DNA of 64,000 nucleotides from Prochlorococcus marinus CUG1416. Its GTDB lineage: Bacteria; Cyanobacteriota; Cyanobacteriia; PCC-6307; Cyanobiaceae. Below the pieces are notes generated by a model. It was given only the letters and a program-made list of their open reading frames with translations, was not told the origin of the DNA and made no database searches. Where the stretch lies: positions 62,001 through 126,000 of the forward strand of contig NZ_JAAORM010000001.1 of NCBI RefSeq assembly GCF_017695965.1, given 5' to 3'. Of this stretch, positions 16,838 through 27,170 are shown piece by piece. How positions within the stretch are numbered: the first letter of the stretch is position 1; each line of letters opens with the position of its first letter. The translations under genes and the position numbers were made by a program.

Positions 16838-18763
16838 ATGGGTAATGATGATAAGTTAAAAGTTAGGCAAAATGTATCTAAAAAAAAAGCTTTTAAGGAA
16901 TTAACTATTATTAGGGATATCATTTTTTGGATTGATGTTGTTGGAGAAGGTCAAAATCAAAATGCCATTTTTGCCAGACCATTTAATGAAAAAGATGCAT
17001 TGCCTCAAAAATTAACTAGTAAAAAATATAATATTAAAAATAATTTTCATGGATATGGTGGTAAATCTTATAAATGTATAGATTTTAAAAATAATTTTTA
17101 TCTGATATGGATAGATCAGTTGACAAAGGCAGTATGGTTTCAAATTTTTAAAGAGGTAGCATCAAATGATAGAAGTCAAAATAAATATCTTGATTCAGTT
17201 CAAGAACCTAGACAACTATCTAAATCAATTGAGGGAAATTTCGATTCTTCATTTGTTATTTCTGAGAAATTTTTTTTGTATGGTATTTGCGAAATAAATA
17301 ATAGAGATTATTTATTTTCTTTAAACTTAAAAAAAACTAAACAAGATATTCATAGAATAAAAAAATTTAAAAATTTCGCGGGAGATTTATCTTCTAATAC
17401 TTCTACTAGCTTACTTTCTTGGATCGAGTGGGATTCTCCATATATGCCCTGGGAGAAAAATGATCTGTTTTTTGCTCAAATAGACTCAGATGGAGGGATA
17501 CAACAAATAAAAAAATTCTCAAATAAGCTGATCAATGCAAAAAAAAAGGTTTCTTTTTTTCAACCCTATTGGATAAGTGAAACACTTTTAGTATGTTCTG
17601 AAGATAGTTCTGGATGGTGGAACTTATTGTTTTTAGATGTGAGTGAAATTGAGAATATTTTTATTCAGAAAAGAGTAGAGAGAAATTTGATTGAATATGG
17701 TGTACCGCAATGGGTCTCGGGAATAACATTTTTTTCAGGGACTATCAAAAATTTATTTTGTTTAGCAAAAAAAGAAAATAATTTGATAGTGGAACAATAT
17801 AAATATCTTGAATTTGTAAAAGAATTTTCTACTCCGTTTACTGCAATAAGTGACTTTAGTGCTTTTGAGAAGAAAGTAGTTTTTAAAGGTTATGGATTTG
17901 ATTTTTTGTCGAATTTACTTGAAATTGATTTTGCGGAAAAAGTTTCATCAAATTTTATTGAGAAAATAAATTTTGTACATATACAAGATTGTTCAAAGCC
18001 TGAATCTTTTTGGTTTAAAGGTTTTGAAGATCAATCTACTCATTCTTTTCTTTATAAACCGCTTGTTGAAAATTTTAGAAAGCCACCGCTCCTTGTTAGA
18101 GCTCACAGCGGACCAACTTCATTTTTTGATGGATCATATAATTCTGAAGTTCAATATTGGACCGCGAAGGGATTTTTTGTTGCTGAAGTTAATTATGGAG
18201 GATCATCAGGATTTGGCAAAGCATATAGAGAGAGATTGAATTATAAGTGGGGTATTGTTGATTCTTATGATTGCAAAGCAATAGCTCTTGAATTAACTAA
18301 ATCAAATCTAGTTGATAGTGAAAAAGTATTAATTTCTGGTAATAGTGCTGGTGGGTTAACAGCCCTAAATTGTTTGTTATATGGGTCTATTTTTACAGCT
18401 GCAATATGTAAATATCCAGTTATTGATTTGAAGGATATGCATTACAACACTCATAGGTTTGAAAAAGATTATTTAAATTCTTTGTTAGGAGATTATGCAA
18501 CAAATCATTATGATTACATAAATAGATCGCCGATAAATAATATTAACAAAATAAAAAAACCTATCTTATTGTTTCATGGAAAAAAAGATACAGTTATTTC
18601 TTATAAACAAACTTTAAAAATTCAAGAAATTTTGATTCAGAATAATAAATATTCAGAAGTTATTTTTTTTGAAAATGAAGGGCACGGGTTTAAAAATATA
18701 GAAACCAAAGAAGTAGTAATTCAAAAATCTCAGGATTTTTTAAAAAATGCTTTGAATATTTAA
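16838..18763 (+). CDS. S9 family prolyl-oligopeptidase-like serine peptidase
   Basis: The 641-residue protein has an N-terminal beta-propeller-like region (about 1-390) and a C-terminal alpha/beta hydrolase. The nucleophile elbow is ISGNSAGGLTAL (Ser near 500), followed by HGKKDTVIS (Asp) and ENEGHGFKN (His), giving the full triad. Such enzymes cleave short peptides, often as acylaminoacyl or dipeptidyl peptidases, in the cytosol. No signal peptide is seen. Its TAA overlaps the stop of sufS on the other strand in a shared TTAA. Confidence 0.92.
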   Translation: MGNDDKLKVRQNVSKKKAFKELTIIRDIIFWIDVVGEGQNQNAIFARPFNEKDALPQKLTSKKYNIKNNFHGYGGKSYKCIDFKNNFYLIWIDQLTKAVWFQIFKEVASNDRSQNKYLDSVQEPRQLSKSIEGNFDSSFVISEKFFLYGICEINNRDYLFSLNLKKTKQDIHRIKKFKNFAGDLSSNTSTSLLSWIEWDSPYMPWEKNDLFFAQIDSDGGIQQIKKFSNKLINAKKKVSFFQPYWISETLLVCSEDSSGWWNLLFLDVSEIENIFIQKRVERNLIEYGVPQWVSGITFFSGTIKNLFCLAKKENNLIVEQYKYLEFVKEFSTPFTAISDFSAFEKKVVFKGYGFDFLSNLLEIDFAEKVSSNFIEKINFVHIQDCSKPESFWFKGFEDQSTHSFLYKPLVENFRKPPLLVRAHSGPTSFFDGSYNSEVQYWTAKGFFVAEVNYGGSSGFGKAYRERLNYKWGIVDSYDCKAIALELTKSNLVDSEKVLISGNSAGGLTALNCLLYGSIFTAAICKYPVIDLKDMHYNTHRFEKDYLNSLLGDYATNHYDYINRSPINNINKIKKPILLFHGKKDTVISYKQTLKIQEILIQNNKYSEVIFFENEGHGFKNIETKEVVIQKSQDFLKNALNI

Positions 18764-20013
18764 GAATTTATTTTTAGAAAATCAATAGTATCTTTTAATT
18801 TTTCTATGAAAATATCAATTTCTTCCTTATTGGTTGTGAAATTCATGCTAATTCTTGCTGTTGATTTAATTCCAATGTATCTGTGAAGAGGTTGACAGCA
18901 ATGATGCCCGCTTCTGATGCAAATTCCTTTTGAATCAAGAATTTCTGCAATATCGTTTGAATGTATATTTTTTATATAAAAGGTGGCAAGTGATGCTCTG
19001 TCTGGATCTATCTCAGGCGATGGACCTAAAATTTCAACATTGTCTATTTTATTTAATTTTTCAAATAAATATTTAGTAATAGTCTTTTCATATTCATGAA
19101 TTTCATCCAATCCAATATTGTTTATATAATTAATCGCTTCTGCAAGACCTATTGCTTCTGCAATGGCTGGGGTTCCAGCTTCAAATTTATGAGGTAGCTC
19201 TGCCCAAGTACTCTTCTCTTCAAAAACATCTTGAATCATTTCGCCACCTCCGAAGAGAGGAGGAATCTTTTCTAGGATTTCTTTTCTTGACCAGAGGAAA
19301 CCAATACCTGTAGGACCGCAAAGTTTATGTCCTGATCCTGCTAAGAAATCTATATCAAGATCAATTACATCTAGTTTTTGATGCGCTAAACTTTGACATG
19401 CGTCTATTAAAACTAAAGAACCTTTTTGTTTGGCTAATTTAGTTATCTCTTTGATTGGATTACAGCAACCTAGAGTATTACTAACATGTACTAGGCTAAC
19501 AAGCTTAGTTCTAGATGTTAGTTTTGATTTAAAATCGTCTATATCTAATTTCCCATTTTTGTCTATACCTATAAATTTTAATTTGCATTTATTTTTTGCT
19601 GCAATCATTTGCCATGGAACAATATTGCTATGATGCTCCATTATTGATAAGAGGATTTCATCGTTTTCTCTTAATGAAGATTCGCCCCATGATCTAGCCG
19701 CTAGATTTATTGCTTCAGTAGCATTTCTTGTGAAAATAATTTCTTTTGTTGAATTCGCTTTTATATATTTGCTAATTAAATATCTTGCATTTTCAAATTC
19801 TTCTGTTGCTTTTGCACTTAACTGATGTGCGCCTCTATGTACATTGGCATTAAAGTTTCTATAATAATAATCAATTTTTTTTAAGACTTGTATTGGTTTT
19901 TGAGTTGTTGCAGCATGGTCTAAATAAATGATTTGCTCATTACTTGTTAAGTTCTTATTTAAAAGAGGAAAGTCTTTTTTAGTTATTTCAGGAAAATTTA
20001 GAATCGTTTCCAT
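18760..20013 (-). CDS. sufS: cysteine desulfurase SufS
   Basis: This 417-residue class II desulfurase shows YLDHAATTQKP at the N-terminus, the PLP-lysine region AGSGHKLCGPTG near residue 228, and the active-site cysteine loop IRSGHHCCQPLHRY near 370. It takes sulfur from cysteine and passes it as persulfide to the SufBCD scaffold. It is the last gene of sufBCDS, and its start overlaps the sufD stop by one base, so translation is probably coupled. No SufE is adjacent. Confidence 0.97.
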   Translation of the reverse strand: METILNFPEITKKDFPLLNKNLTSNEQIIYLDHAATTQKPIQVLKKIDYYYRNFNANVHRGAHQLSAKATEEFENARYLISKYIKANSTKEIIFTRNATEAINLAARSWGESSLRENDEILLSIMEHHSNIVPWQMIAAKNKCKLKFIGIDKNGKLDIDDFKSKLTSRTKLVSLVHVSNTLGCCNPIKEITKLAKQKGSLVLIDACQSLAHQKLDVIDLDIDFLAGSGHKLCGPTGIGFLWSRKEILEKIPPLFGGGEMIQDVFEEKSTWAELPHKFEAGTPAIAEAIGLAEAINYINNIGLDEIHEYEKTITKYLFEKLNKIDNVEILGPSPEIDPDRASLATFYIKNIHSNDIAEILDSKGICIRSGHHCCQPLHRYIGIKSTARISMNFTTNKEEIDIFIEKLKDTIDFLKINS

Positions 20014-21230
20014 TAATGCTCATTTAAAAGTTTATCAAGCAAATCCCATCTATCTTTTGAAACGGGAATAAATGAAATTATTTCTTGAAAATAAGAACTT
20101 AATTGTAGTTTATTTGCTTCTGCTAATGTGATCCCTCTTGTTCGCATATAAAAAAGTTCTTCTTCATTGAGTTGTGAAATTGTAGCTCCATGTTTGCATT
20201 TGACATCATCAGCAATTATTTCTAATTGAGGTTTGGTATCTATTTGTGCGAGATCTGATAAAAGTAAATTTCTGCTTAATTGGGAAGCATCAGTTTTCTG
20301 AGCAATTTTCGGAACTATGATTGAACCTTCAAATATTGCATGTGATTTATCGTCAGCAAGTGATTTGTTGATTTGATCTAGAAATCCATTTGGGCCATTA
20401 AAATCTATTTTGGTATAAGTAGAAATTTGTTCATCTTTTTTTGTTATTTGCATACCTTTGATATTGGTTTTAGCGTTTCCTTCAGATTGCTTAATATTAA
20501 TTTCAAATCTTGCATAATTGAATTTGAAATGTAAAGATCCCAAATTGTATTCACTATTTTTTTGTTGAATTACATTGAGAGAATTTAATAAATTTGATTC
20601 GTTTTCACCGTAAGAAACAACACCATGATTTACGGAACTATTTTCTTTTAAGCAAAAGAACGTTGATTGAGATAATGAAGATTTTTCTTTTCCAAGATTT
20701 ACTTGTAATAATTCAATATCACAATTTTTTTCTAACAATATTACCAGGGTTTTTGCGTTTAAAGAGTTACTTGATGCATGACTAAAGATTTCAATAGGAG
20801 GTATTTTTGATCCATTTATTTTTAATCCCAAGATATTCTTTTTACAACTTAAAGACAGATTTAAAAGGTCACTCCAATTTTCGTTTTGATCAAAACAGGA
20901 TATCTGTTCTTTAATATATTTATCTAATTCATCCTCACTTAATTGTTGTATTGAATAATTTTCCTCAATTAGCTTAATTTGGCAATTATCTCCAATTATT
21001 AATCTAATAGTACTTTGAGAATTTTTCGGATAGGGTGTATCAGATTTCAGATCTTTTTCATTAACCGAATAGTCTAAAAAGTTTGAAAATTTTGACTTAT
21101 TTGAAAGTCTCCATAGTTCACTTTTAGGATTAGGCAGTGGACTTGATTTTAATTTATTAAGACAGATTTTTTGTATGTCTGTTTGATTTTCAACTAATTT
21201 ATTGGTTTTTATTTTTTCAATAATTTCCAT
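20013..21230 (-). CDS. sufD: Fe-S assembly scaffold subunit SufD
   Basis: The 405-residue protein is a SufB paralogue. The C-terminal beta-helix region keeps KCKHGATISQLNEEELFYMRTRGI with the conserved His, plus LAEANKLQLSSYFQEII. The N-terminal 200 residues are poorly conserved, as is usual for SufD. It works in the SufBC2D complex that builds Fe-S clusters in the cytosol and is the main cluster system of oxygenic phototrophs. It starts 4 bases after sufC ends. Confidence 0.95.
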   Translation of the reverse strand: MEIIEKIKTNKLVENQTDIQKICLNKLKSSPLPNPKSELWRLSNKSKFSNFLDYSVNEKDLKSDTPYPKNSQSTIRLIIGDNCQIKLIEENYSIQQLSEDELDKYIKEQISCFDQNENWSDLLNLSLSCKKNILGLKINGSKIPPIEIFSHASSNSLNAKTLVILLEKNCDIELLQVNLGKEKSSLSQSTFFCLKENSSVNHGVVSYGENESNLLNSLNVIQQKNSEYNLGSLHFKFNYARFEINIKQSEGNAKTNIKGMQITKKDEQISTYTKIDFNGPNGFLDQINKSLADDKSHAIFEGSIIVPKIAQKTDASQLSRNLLLSDLAQIDTKPQLEIIADDVKCKHGATISQLNEEELFYMRTRGITLAEANKLQLSSYFQEIISFIPVSKDRWDLLDKLLNEH

Positions 21231-21234
21231 TTAT

Positions 21235-22020
21235 TTAAGTCTCTTTTACAAAGTTATCAGTCCATTCATAACCTTTTTTTTCAAGTTCTAATGCAAGATC
21301 ACTCCCACCAGTTTTTATAATTTGTCCGTCTGCCATAACATGTACATAATTTGGTTCAATTTCATCTAGTAATCTTTGGTAGTGAGTAATTAATATAATT
21401 CCAGTTTGTGTGTTAGATATTTTTTTAATTCCTGATGCGACTATTCTAAGAGCATCAATATCTAGACCAGAATCGGTCTCATCTAATATTGCTATCTTGG
21501 GCTCAAGTAAAGCCATCTGCAGAATTTCATTTCTTTTCTTTTCACCTCCAGAAAATCCCTGATTCACACTCCTTGATAGGAATGCCTGATCCATTTTCAC
21601 AAGTTCTAACTTTTCTTTAACTAATTCCTCAAAATCAAAAGTGTCTAATTCTTCTTTGTTAAGGAATTTTCTTCTAGCGTTCGTTGAAACTCTAAGAAAT
21701 TCAAGATTACTAACGCCTGGAATTTCTATTGGATATTGGAAACCAAGGAAAATTCCTGATTGAGATCTTTCTTCGGGTTCTAGAGAGTTGATATTTTCAC
21801 CTAAAAATTTTATATCACCATTTGTAGTGTTATAAGAGGGGTGCCCTGCAATAATTTTGGAAAGAGTACTTTTACCACAGCCATTTCTTCCCATAATGGC
21901 ATGGATTTCTCCTGGATAAACAGAAAGTGAAACCCCCTTTAAAATTGGAAGATTATCAGTAGATGCAAAGAGATTGTCAATTTCTAATATTGGATCTGAT
22001 TCTTTCATTTGACTTTGCAT
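21235..22020 (-). CDS. sufC: Fe-S assembly ATPase SufC
   Basis: The 261-residue ABC ATPase has Walker [10 protein letters not shown], the SufC-type signature [17 protein letters not shown] and Walker [16 protein letters not shown]. SufC dimers drive conformational change in the SufBCD scaffold and are not membrane transporters. The first ATG gives [17 protein letters not shown]; an internal ATG at the fifth residue is equally plausible. It follows sufB after a 21-base gap. Confidence 0.97.
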   Translation of the reverse strand: MQSQMKESDPILEIDNLFASTDNLPILKGVSLSVYPGEIHAIMGRNGCGKSTLSKIIAGHPSYNTTNGDIKFLGENINSLEPEERSQSGIFLGFQYPIEIPGVSNLEFLRVSTNARRKFLNKEELDTFDFEELVKEKLELVKMDQAFLSRSVNQGFSGGEKKRNEILQMALLEPKIAILDETDSGLDIDALRIVASGIKKISNTQTGIILITHYQRLLDEIEPNYVHVMADGQIIKTGGSDLALELEKKGYEWTDNFVKET

Positions 22021-22041
22021 TTCGGTTTAGAAATTGATTAA

Positions 22042-23484
22042 TTAACCTACTGATCCCTCGAGTTTGAGTGCCAGTAACTTATCAGCCTCAGCAGCAAATT
22101 CCATAGGTAATTGATTAAATACATCTCTGCAGAAACCACTGACCATCATAGATATTGCCTCCTCAAATTCTATACCTCTGCTTTGGAGATAAAAAAGTTG
22201 ATCTTCAGAGATTCTACATGTGCTTGCTTCATGCTCAATTTCAGAATTGGGTTGTTGAGATTTGATGTATGGGAATGTATTTGCAGAAGCCTGATCCCCT
22301 ATTAACATTGAATCACATTGACTGTAATTTCTTGATCCTGTAGCTTTTGTTCCCATTTTCACAAGGCCTCTATAGCTATTTTTTGAATTACCTGCACTGA
22401 TACCTTTGCTTACAATAGTTGACTTGGTTTTAGGGCCAATATGGATCATTTTTGTGCCGGTATCTGCTTGCTGAAGATTATTAGTGAGTGCTACTGAATA
22501 AAATTCTCCTACAGATTCTTCCCCTAATAGGAGACAACTAGGATATTTCCATGTAATTGCAGACCCTGTTTCAACTTGAGACCAACTAATCTTACTTCTT
22601 TTACCTAAACATTTTCCTCTCTTGGTGACAAAATTAAAAATGCCCCCAACACCTTCTTCATTACCCGAATACCAATTTTGTACTGTTGAATATTTTATTG
22701 AAGCATCATCTAGAGCTATGAGTTCCACAACGGCAGCATGTAGGGTATTTGTATCAAACATTGGTGCTGTACAACCTTCTAAATAACTTACAGAACTTGA
22801 TTCTTCAGCAATGATAAGTGTTCTCTCAAATTGTCCAGAATCTCCACTATTAATTCTGAAGTAGGAAGATAGGTCCATGGGACATGTAACACCTTTTGGG
22901 ATATAAACAAAAGAACCATCACTAAAAACAGCAGAATTTAGTGCTGCAAAATAATTATCACTAGGTGGAACTACTGTACCTATATATTTTTCAATCAGGT
23001 CCGAGTGATTTTTTACTGCTTCACTAATTGAGCAAAATATAACTCCATGTTCAGCAAGTTCTTCTCTAAAAGTCGTGGCTATAGAAACACTATCAAAGAC
23101 AGCATCTACTGCTACATTTGTGAGTTTTTTTTGCTCCGTAAGTGGTATTCCCAATTTGTCAAAAGTCTCAAGAAGTTTGGGATCAACTTCATCTAAACTA
23201 GAAATTTTTTCTTTTTGCTTAGGAGCAGAGTAATAAATTATATCTTGGTAATCAATTTGTTTATATCCTAATCCTGCCCAATTAGGCTCTTTCATTTTTT
23301 GCCATTTTTTAAAGGCTTTTAATCTAAAATCAAGAAGAAATTTTGGCTCTTCTTTTTTCTGCGAAATTAATCTTATGATATCTTCATTTAATCCCTTTGC
23401 TATTTTTTCAGTTTCAATATCAGTAACGAAACCATATTTGTAAGGCTCTTTTACTACATCTTTAACTAAATTTTCGTTAACCAT
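22042..23484 (-). CDS. sufB: Fe-S assembly scaffold subunit SufB
   Basis: The 480-residue length is normal for SufB. It carries the N-terminal KPYKYGF-like and [12 protein letters not shown] segments, the central [20 protein letters not shown] with the sulfur-acceptor cysteine region, and the C-terminal beta-helix with [25 protein letters not shown]. SufB holds the nascent cluster. It is the first gene of the sufBCDS operon, with a 96-base gap to a divergent gene. In many cyanobacteria sufR occupies that divergent spot; here it does not. Confidence 0.97.
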   Translation of the reverse strand: MVNENLVKDVVKEPYKYGFVTDIETEKIAKGLNEDIIRLISQKKEEPKFLLDFRLKAFKKWQKMKEPNWAGLGYKQIDYQDIIYYSAPKQKEKISSLDEVDPKLLETFDKLGIPLTEQKKLTNVAVDAVFDSVSIATTFREELAEHGVIFCSISEAVKNHSDLIEKYIGTVVPPSDNYFAALNSAVFSDGSFVYIPKGVTCPMDLSSYFRINSGDSGQFERTLIIAEESSSVSYLEGCTAPMFDTNTLHAAVVELIALDDASIKYSTVQNWYSGNEEGVGGIFNFVTKRGKCLGKRSKISWSQVETGSAITWKYPSCLLLGEESVGEFYSVALTNNLQQADTGTKMIHIGPKTKSTIVSKGISAGNSKNSYRGLVKMGTKATGSRNYSQCDSMLIGDQASANTFPYIKSQQPNSEIEHEASTCRISEDQLFYLQSRGIEFEEAISMMVSGFCRDVFNQLPMEFAAEADKLLALKLEGSVG

Positions 23485-23580
23485 GCTATCAAAAATAACT
23501 TATTACAATTAGCTTTATATACTTTAAACGAAAGATACCCCCAATATTGAGTTTTTTCCCTTTATTAAAACTAAAAATTA

Positions 23581-23934
23581 ATGTCTAATCATCTTGATCC
23601 CTTTTCTAACCCATTAAACATAGAAAATATTCAAGAAATTGATAATCTTGATCTGCCTATAATGCAGAAACATCATTTAAGAATACTCGCTCATTGCCTC
23701 CAGATTTTAAAAATGATCAATTTAGATAATAGTTTTGAATATAAAAATAAAAATCCCCTGAGAGAATGGTGTGATAACCAATCTAAAAAATTTGATGATA
23801 AAGAATTTAGTGATCTTTTTTATGAGCAGTTAGAATCGACTTCGAAAAAATTAAGTACTTTTTCAAAAAAAATAGGTAAAAGTATTGAGGATTTAAAGAT
23901 AGATGATTTAGTACTTCTAGTCAAACAATGCTGA
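23581..23934 (+). CDS. 117-aa hypothetical helical protein divergent from sufB
   Basis: The protein is polar and predicted mainly helical: LPIMQKHHLRILAHCLQILKMI in the middle and a C-terminal helical stretch STFSKKIGKSIEDLKIDDLV. There is no membrane segment, helix-turn-helix or cysteine cluster of the SufR type, so it is not the usual Suf repressor. I do not recognise a family. It shares a 96-base divergent region with sufB and could be co-regulated. The following 218 bases are AT-rich with nothing I can name. Confidence 0.7.
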   Translation: MSNHLDPFSNPLNIENIQEIDNLDLPIMQKHHLRILAHCLQILKMINLDNSFEYKNKNPLREWCDNQSKKFDDKEFSDLFYEQLESTSKKLSTFSKKIGKSIEDLKIDDLVLLVKQC

Positions 23935-24152
23935 ATTCTCTTTAAATTGATCCCGAAGAAAAAATATATTTTTGTTGAGTCGTTAACAAATTCAGGTAAT
24001 AAAATTTAAAAAAAAAGAAAATTAATATACATTTAAACAAACTCTGAAAATTAATTAACTCCTTTAGTACCAACTCTTTTCACGAGAAATACTAATTTTA
24101 CAAATTTTTGTGTAGTCAGAGGATCCTGACGACAGGGCTAAAAGACACACAA

Positions 24153-25304
24153 ATGCCAAAAAAAAAGAACATACTGATCCCAAACAAAAACGGAGATTTT
24201 AAAGTGGCTGATGGGATCATGAATAAAGATCAATTACTCTCACTAACCCTCAGACAATTACGTCAAGAAGCAAGCAAATTATCAGTACCCTTATATAGTC
24301 GTAAAACAAAGGCTGTTTTAGTTGACTTAATTTTGAAATATCAAGAAAAATCCACTAAGAAAACAAATATTACTAAAGCCCAGTCAAATCCTGAGAATAC
24401 TTTTCACTCCAACACCTTAAATAGCAGTGAAGAAGTTAAAACTAATGTAGTTTTCCTACCTCGAGATCCAGATTGGGCTTATGTTTTTTGGCAAATTTCT
24501 GATGCAGATAGAGAAAAAGCACAATCTTTGGGAGCCAATAAATTATGTTTACGATTATTTGATGCATCTGGTTCTGAAGGAAGCAATTTGAATCAAGGAA
24601 CACTAAGGGAGATAGCAGTTGATAGTTATAGTACTGAGTGGTATTTGCCAATCCCACTTGCAGATAGAGACTATAAAGTTGAATTAGGTTACAAATATGG
24701 TTTTAACTGGATGTCATTGGCATTTTCTTCTATAAGCCACGTTCCTGGCTCTCATCCTTCTGAGCTAATTCTTGATAAATTTGTACCTTTTAATTTGGAT
24801 TCTACGTCTGAGTCAATCCCAGATATTTCAAATCCTGTGGTTTCAGAACAAAATGGTATACATGAAAGGTTATATCAAGCAGCGACTAACATTCCTCTCA
24901 GAAGAAAAGTTGGTTCTGAAGAATTTATGGAAAATGTAAATTCAACCAACCTCAATGATAATCTTACAGACTCAGGTGCTGGTAAATGGTCATCAGGTTT
25001 AAATGATTCTGGAAGCGGGATTGTTAAAAATAGATCTTTTTGGCTCGTTGCTGATGCTGAATTAATTGTTTATGGAGCTACAGAGCCTTCTGCAAAACTG
25101 ACAATAGGTGGAGAAGATGTACCTCTTGCTGCAGATGGTACTTTTAGAATTCAAGTTCCATTTAGAGATGGGACTCAAAAATATGATATTAAAGCTGTTG
25201 ATGTATCTGGTAAGCAAGAAAAAAGTATATCAATGAAATTTGATAGAACTACGCCACTTGACGATACTAATGAGAAAGATAATGCTCAGACTGAATGGTT
25301 TTAA
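24153..25304 (+). CDS. DUF4912 protein with SAP/Rho-N-like N-terminus
   Basis: The 383-residue protein has three parts. Residues about 22-70 form a helix-extended-helix (LLSLTLRQLRQEASKLSVPLY) like SAP or Rho N-terminal nucleic-acid-binding motifs. Residues about 100-220 are DUF4912 (FLPRDPDWAYVFWQIS, then LADRDYKVELGYKYGFNW). The end, about 295-370, is an Ig-like strand domain (VYGATEPSAKLTIGGEDVPL). The combination is found across cyanobacteria, function unknown. The ATG at 24153 is preferred over an upstream TTG that would add 15 atypical residues. Confidence 0.85.
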   Translation: MPKKKNILIPNKNGDFKVADGIMNKDQLLSLTLRQLRQEASKLSVPLYSRKTKAVLVDLILKYQEKSTKKTNITKAQSNPENTFHSNTLNSSEEVKTNVVFLPRDPDWAYVFWQISDADREKAQSLGANKLCLRLFDASGSEGSNLNQGTLREIAVDSYSTEWYLPIPLADRDYKVELGYKYGFNWMSLAFSSISHVPGSHPSELILDKFVPFNLDSTSESIPDISNPVVSEQNGIHERLYQAATNIPLRRKVGSEEFMENVNSTNLNDNLTDSGAGKWSSGLNDSGSGIVKNRSFWLVADAELIVYGATEPSAKLTIGGEDVPLAADGTFRIQVPFRDGTQKYDIKAVDVSGKQEKSISMKFDRTTPLDDTNEKDNAQTEWF

Positions 25305-25316
25305 TAAATTAAATTA

Positions 25317-25487
25317 ATGCTGAAAAAAATTGTAGCTTTTACTCCATTGTTTGGGGCATTAACGTTTCCACTAATAGTTCCAATTACAATTTCTAAATTT
25401 GGTGTTAACTATGGAATTCTTAGTGCATTATTAATTTCTTCATTATGGTTTATCGCTATGTTAAGAACTTCCGAAATGCCTCATTAA
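25317..25487 (+). CDS. 56-aa membrane micro-protein
   Basis: The frame starts 12 bases after the DUF4912 gene and ends 32 bases before pgm, so it lies within one plus-strand transcript. The product is MLKKIVAFTPLFGALTFPLI onward: two hydrophobic stretches (about 5-25 and 31-49) joined by SKFGVNYG, ending MLRTSEMPH. It looks like a two-helix membrane protein. I do not recognise the family, but the composition is clearly protein-like. Confidence 0.75.
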   Translation: MLKKIVAFTPLFGALTFPLIVPITISKFGVNYGILSALLISSLWFIAMLRTSEMPH

Positions 25488-25519
25488 TTTAGTTAGATTT
25501 TTGGAAGTTTCTTAAAAAT

Positions 25520-27157
25520 ATGACTCAAGTTAGTGTAATTCATATCAATTCTCCTTTTCTAGATCAAAAACCAGGCACTTCTGGTTTAAGAAAAAGTACT
25601 TTAAAGTTTCAGGAAGAACATTATTTAGAAGTTTTTATTGAAGCAATCTTACAATCATTGGAAGATTTAAAAGGTTCAACATTAGTAGTTGGTGGTGATG
25701 GAAGATATGGCAATATTGAAGCAATAGAAAAAATTGTCCAAATATGCATTGCTCATAAAGTTCAAAAGGTTATTGTTCCAAAATACGGTTTATTATCTAC
25801 TCCTGCGACATCACACTTAATTAGAAAAGAAAACGCTATTGGTGGAATTATTCTTTCTGCAAGCCATAATCCTGGTGGGATTGATGGCGACTTTGGAGTG
25901 AAATTGAATATCTCTAATGGTGGCCCAGCTCCTGAGATAATTACTAATAAGATTTTCAAGGCTTCACAATTACTAACTAGTTATAAAATTTGTAATATTC
26001 AATTACCTGATTTTAGTGAATATGGAACTTATCCTTACGGTGAAACTACCTTAGAAATTATTGATGGATTAAAAGATTATTCTAATTTGATGGAGAAAAT
26101 TTTTGATTTTGATCAAATTAGTGATTTTCTAAAAAAAGACTTCTCGTTAATCTTTGATGCAATGAATGCGGTTACAGGCCCATATGCAAAAAATATTTTT
26201 GTTGAAAAAATGGGTCTTGCAAATGATTGTGTCATGAATGGTAACCCGTTAAAAGATTTTGGAGGTTTACATCCTGATCCTAATCTTACTTACGCATCGC
26301 ACTTGGCTGATTTGTTATTAAATAAAAAATCTTATAGTTTTGGTGCTGCATGCGATGGAGATGGAGATAGGAATATGATTTTAGGAAGTGGATGTTTTGT
26401 AAATCCTAGTGATAGCCTTGCAGTTATCACTGCTAACACAAAATATGTCCCTGGTTATAAAGATGGTATTACAGGTGTGGCACGATCCATGCCAACCAGC
26501 TCAGCGGTTGATAATGTTGCTCGAGTATTAAATATACCTTGTTTCGAGACACCTACTGGCTGGAAATTTTTTGGAAATCTTTTAGACTCTAATTTAATTA
26601 CTTTATGTGGAGAAGAAAGTTTCGGAACAGGTAGTAATCATGTGAGAGAGAAAGATGGACTATGGGCAGTTTTGTATTGGTTACAAGTTTTAGCTGAAAA
26701 AAAATGTTCCGTAAGTGATTTGATGCAGAATCATTGGAAACAATTTGGTAGGAATTATTATTCAAGACATGATTATGAGGCAATTCCCTCAAATATTGCT
26801 AATCAAATCTTTGGTAACCTAACTTCTATGCTCGAACATTTAAAAGGAAATAGTTTTGCTGGCCATTTAGTTAAAGTTGCGGATAACTTTTCATATTTAG
26901 ATCCCGTTGATAATTCCACAAGTGAAAATCAAGGTTTAAGATTGGTGCTTGATGATAATTCACGAGTAATTGTGCGCCTTTCTGGAACTGGAACTAAGGG
27001 TGCAACATTAAGACTTTACTTTGAGAAATTTTTCAATCCTCAACAGAATCTTTCGTTAAATCCTCAGATCGCTTTGAAACCTCTAATAAATGATTTAGAT
27101 ACTTTATTAAACATTTCAAAACTTACTCAAATGGAAACTCCTACAGTAATTACATAG
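25520..27157 (+). CDS. pgm: phosphoglucomutase (alpha-D-phosphohexomutase family)
   Basis: The 545-residue enzyme interconverts glucose-1-phosphate and glucose-6-phosphate, feeding glycogen synthesis and breakdown. Visible motifs are GTSGLRKS at the N-terminus, the phosphoserine loop SASHNPGGIDGDFG near residue 114, the metal loop CDGDGDRN near 280, CGEESFGTGS near 370 and the phosphate-binding RLSGTGTKGATLR near the C-terminus. Length fits the alpha-PGM1 type. An octanucleotide tandem repeat follows its stop. Confidence 0.96.
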   Translation: MTQVSVIHINSPFLDQKPGTSGLRKSTLKFQEEHYLEVFIEAILQSLEDLKGSTLVVGGDGRYGNIEAIEKIVQICIAHKVQKVIVPKYGLLSTPATSHLIRKENAIGGIILSASHNPGGIDGDFGVKLNISNGGPAPEIITNKIFKASQLLTSYKICNIQLPDFSEYGTYPYGETTLEIIDGLKDYSNLMEKIFDFDQISDFLKKDFSLIFDAMNAVTGPYAKNIFVEKMGLANDCVMNGNPLKDFGGLHPDPNLTYASHLADLLLNKKSYSFGAACDGDGDRNMILGSGCFVNPSDSLAVITANTKYVPGYKDGITGVARSMPTSSAVDNVARVLNIPCFETPTGWKFFGNLLDSNLITLCGEESFGTGSNHVREKDGLWAVLYWLQVLAEKKCSVSDLMQNHWKQFGRNYYSRHDYEAIPSNIANQIFGNLTSMLEHLKGNSFAGHLVKVADNFSYLDPVDNSTSENQGLRLVLDDNSRVIVRLSGTGTKGATLRLYFEKFFNPQQNLSLNPQIALKPLINDLDTLLNISKLTQMETPTVIT

Positions 27158-27170
27158 AATTGAAAGAAAT

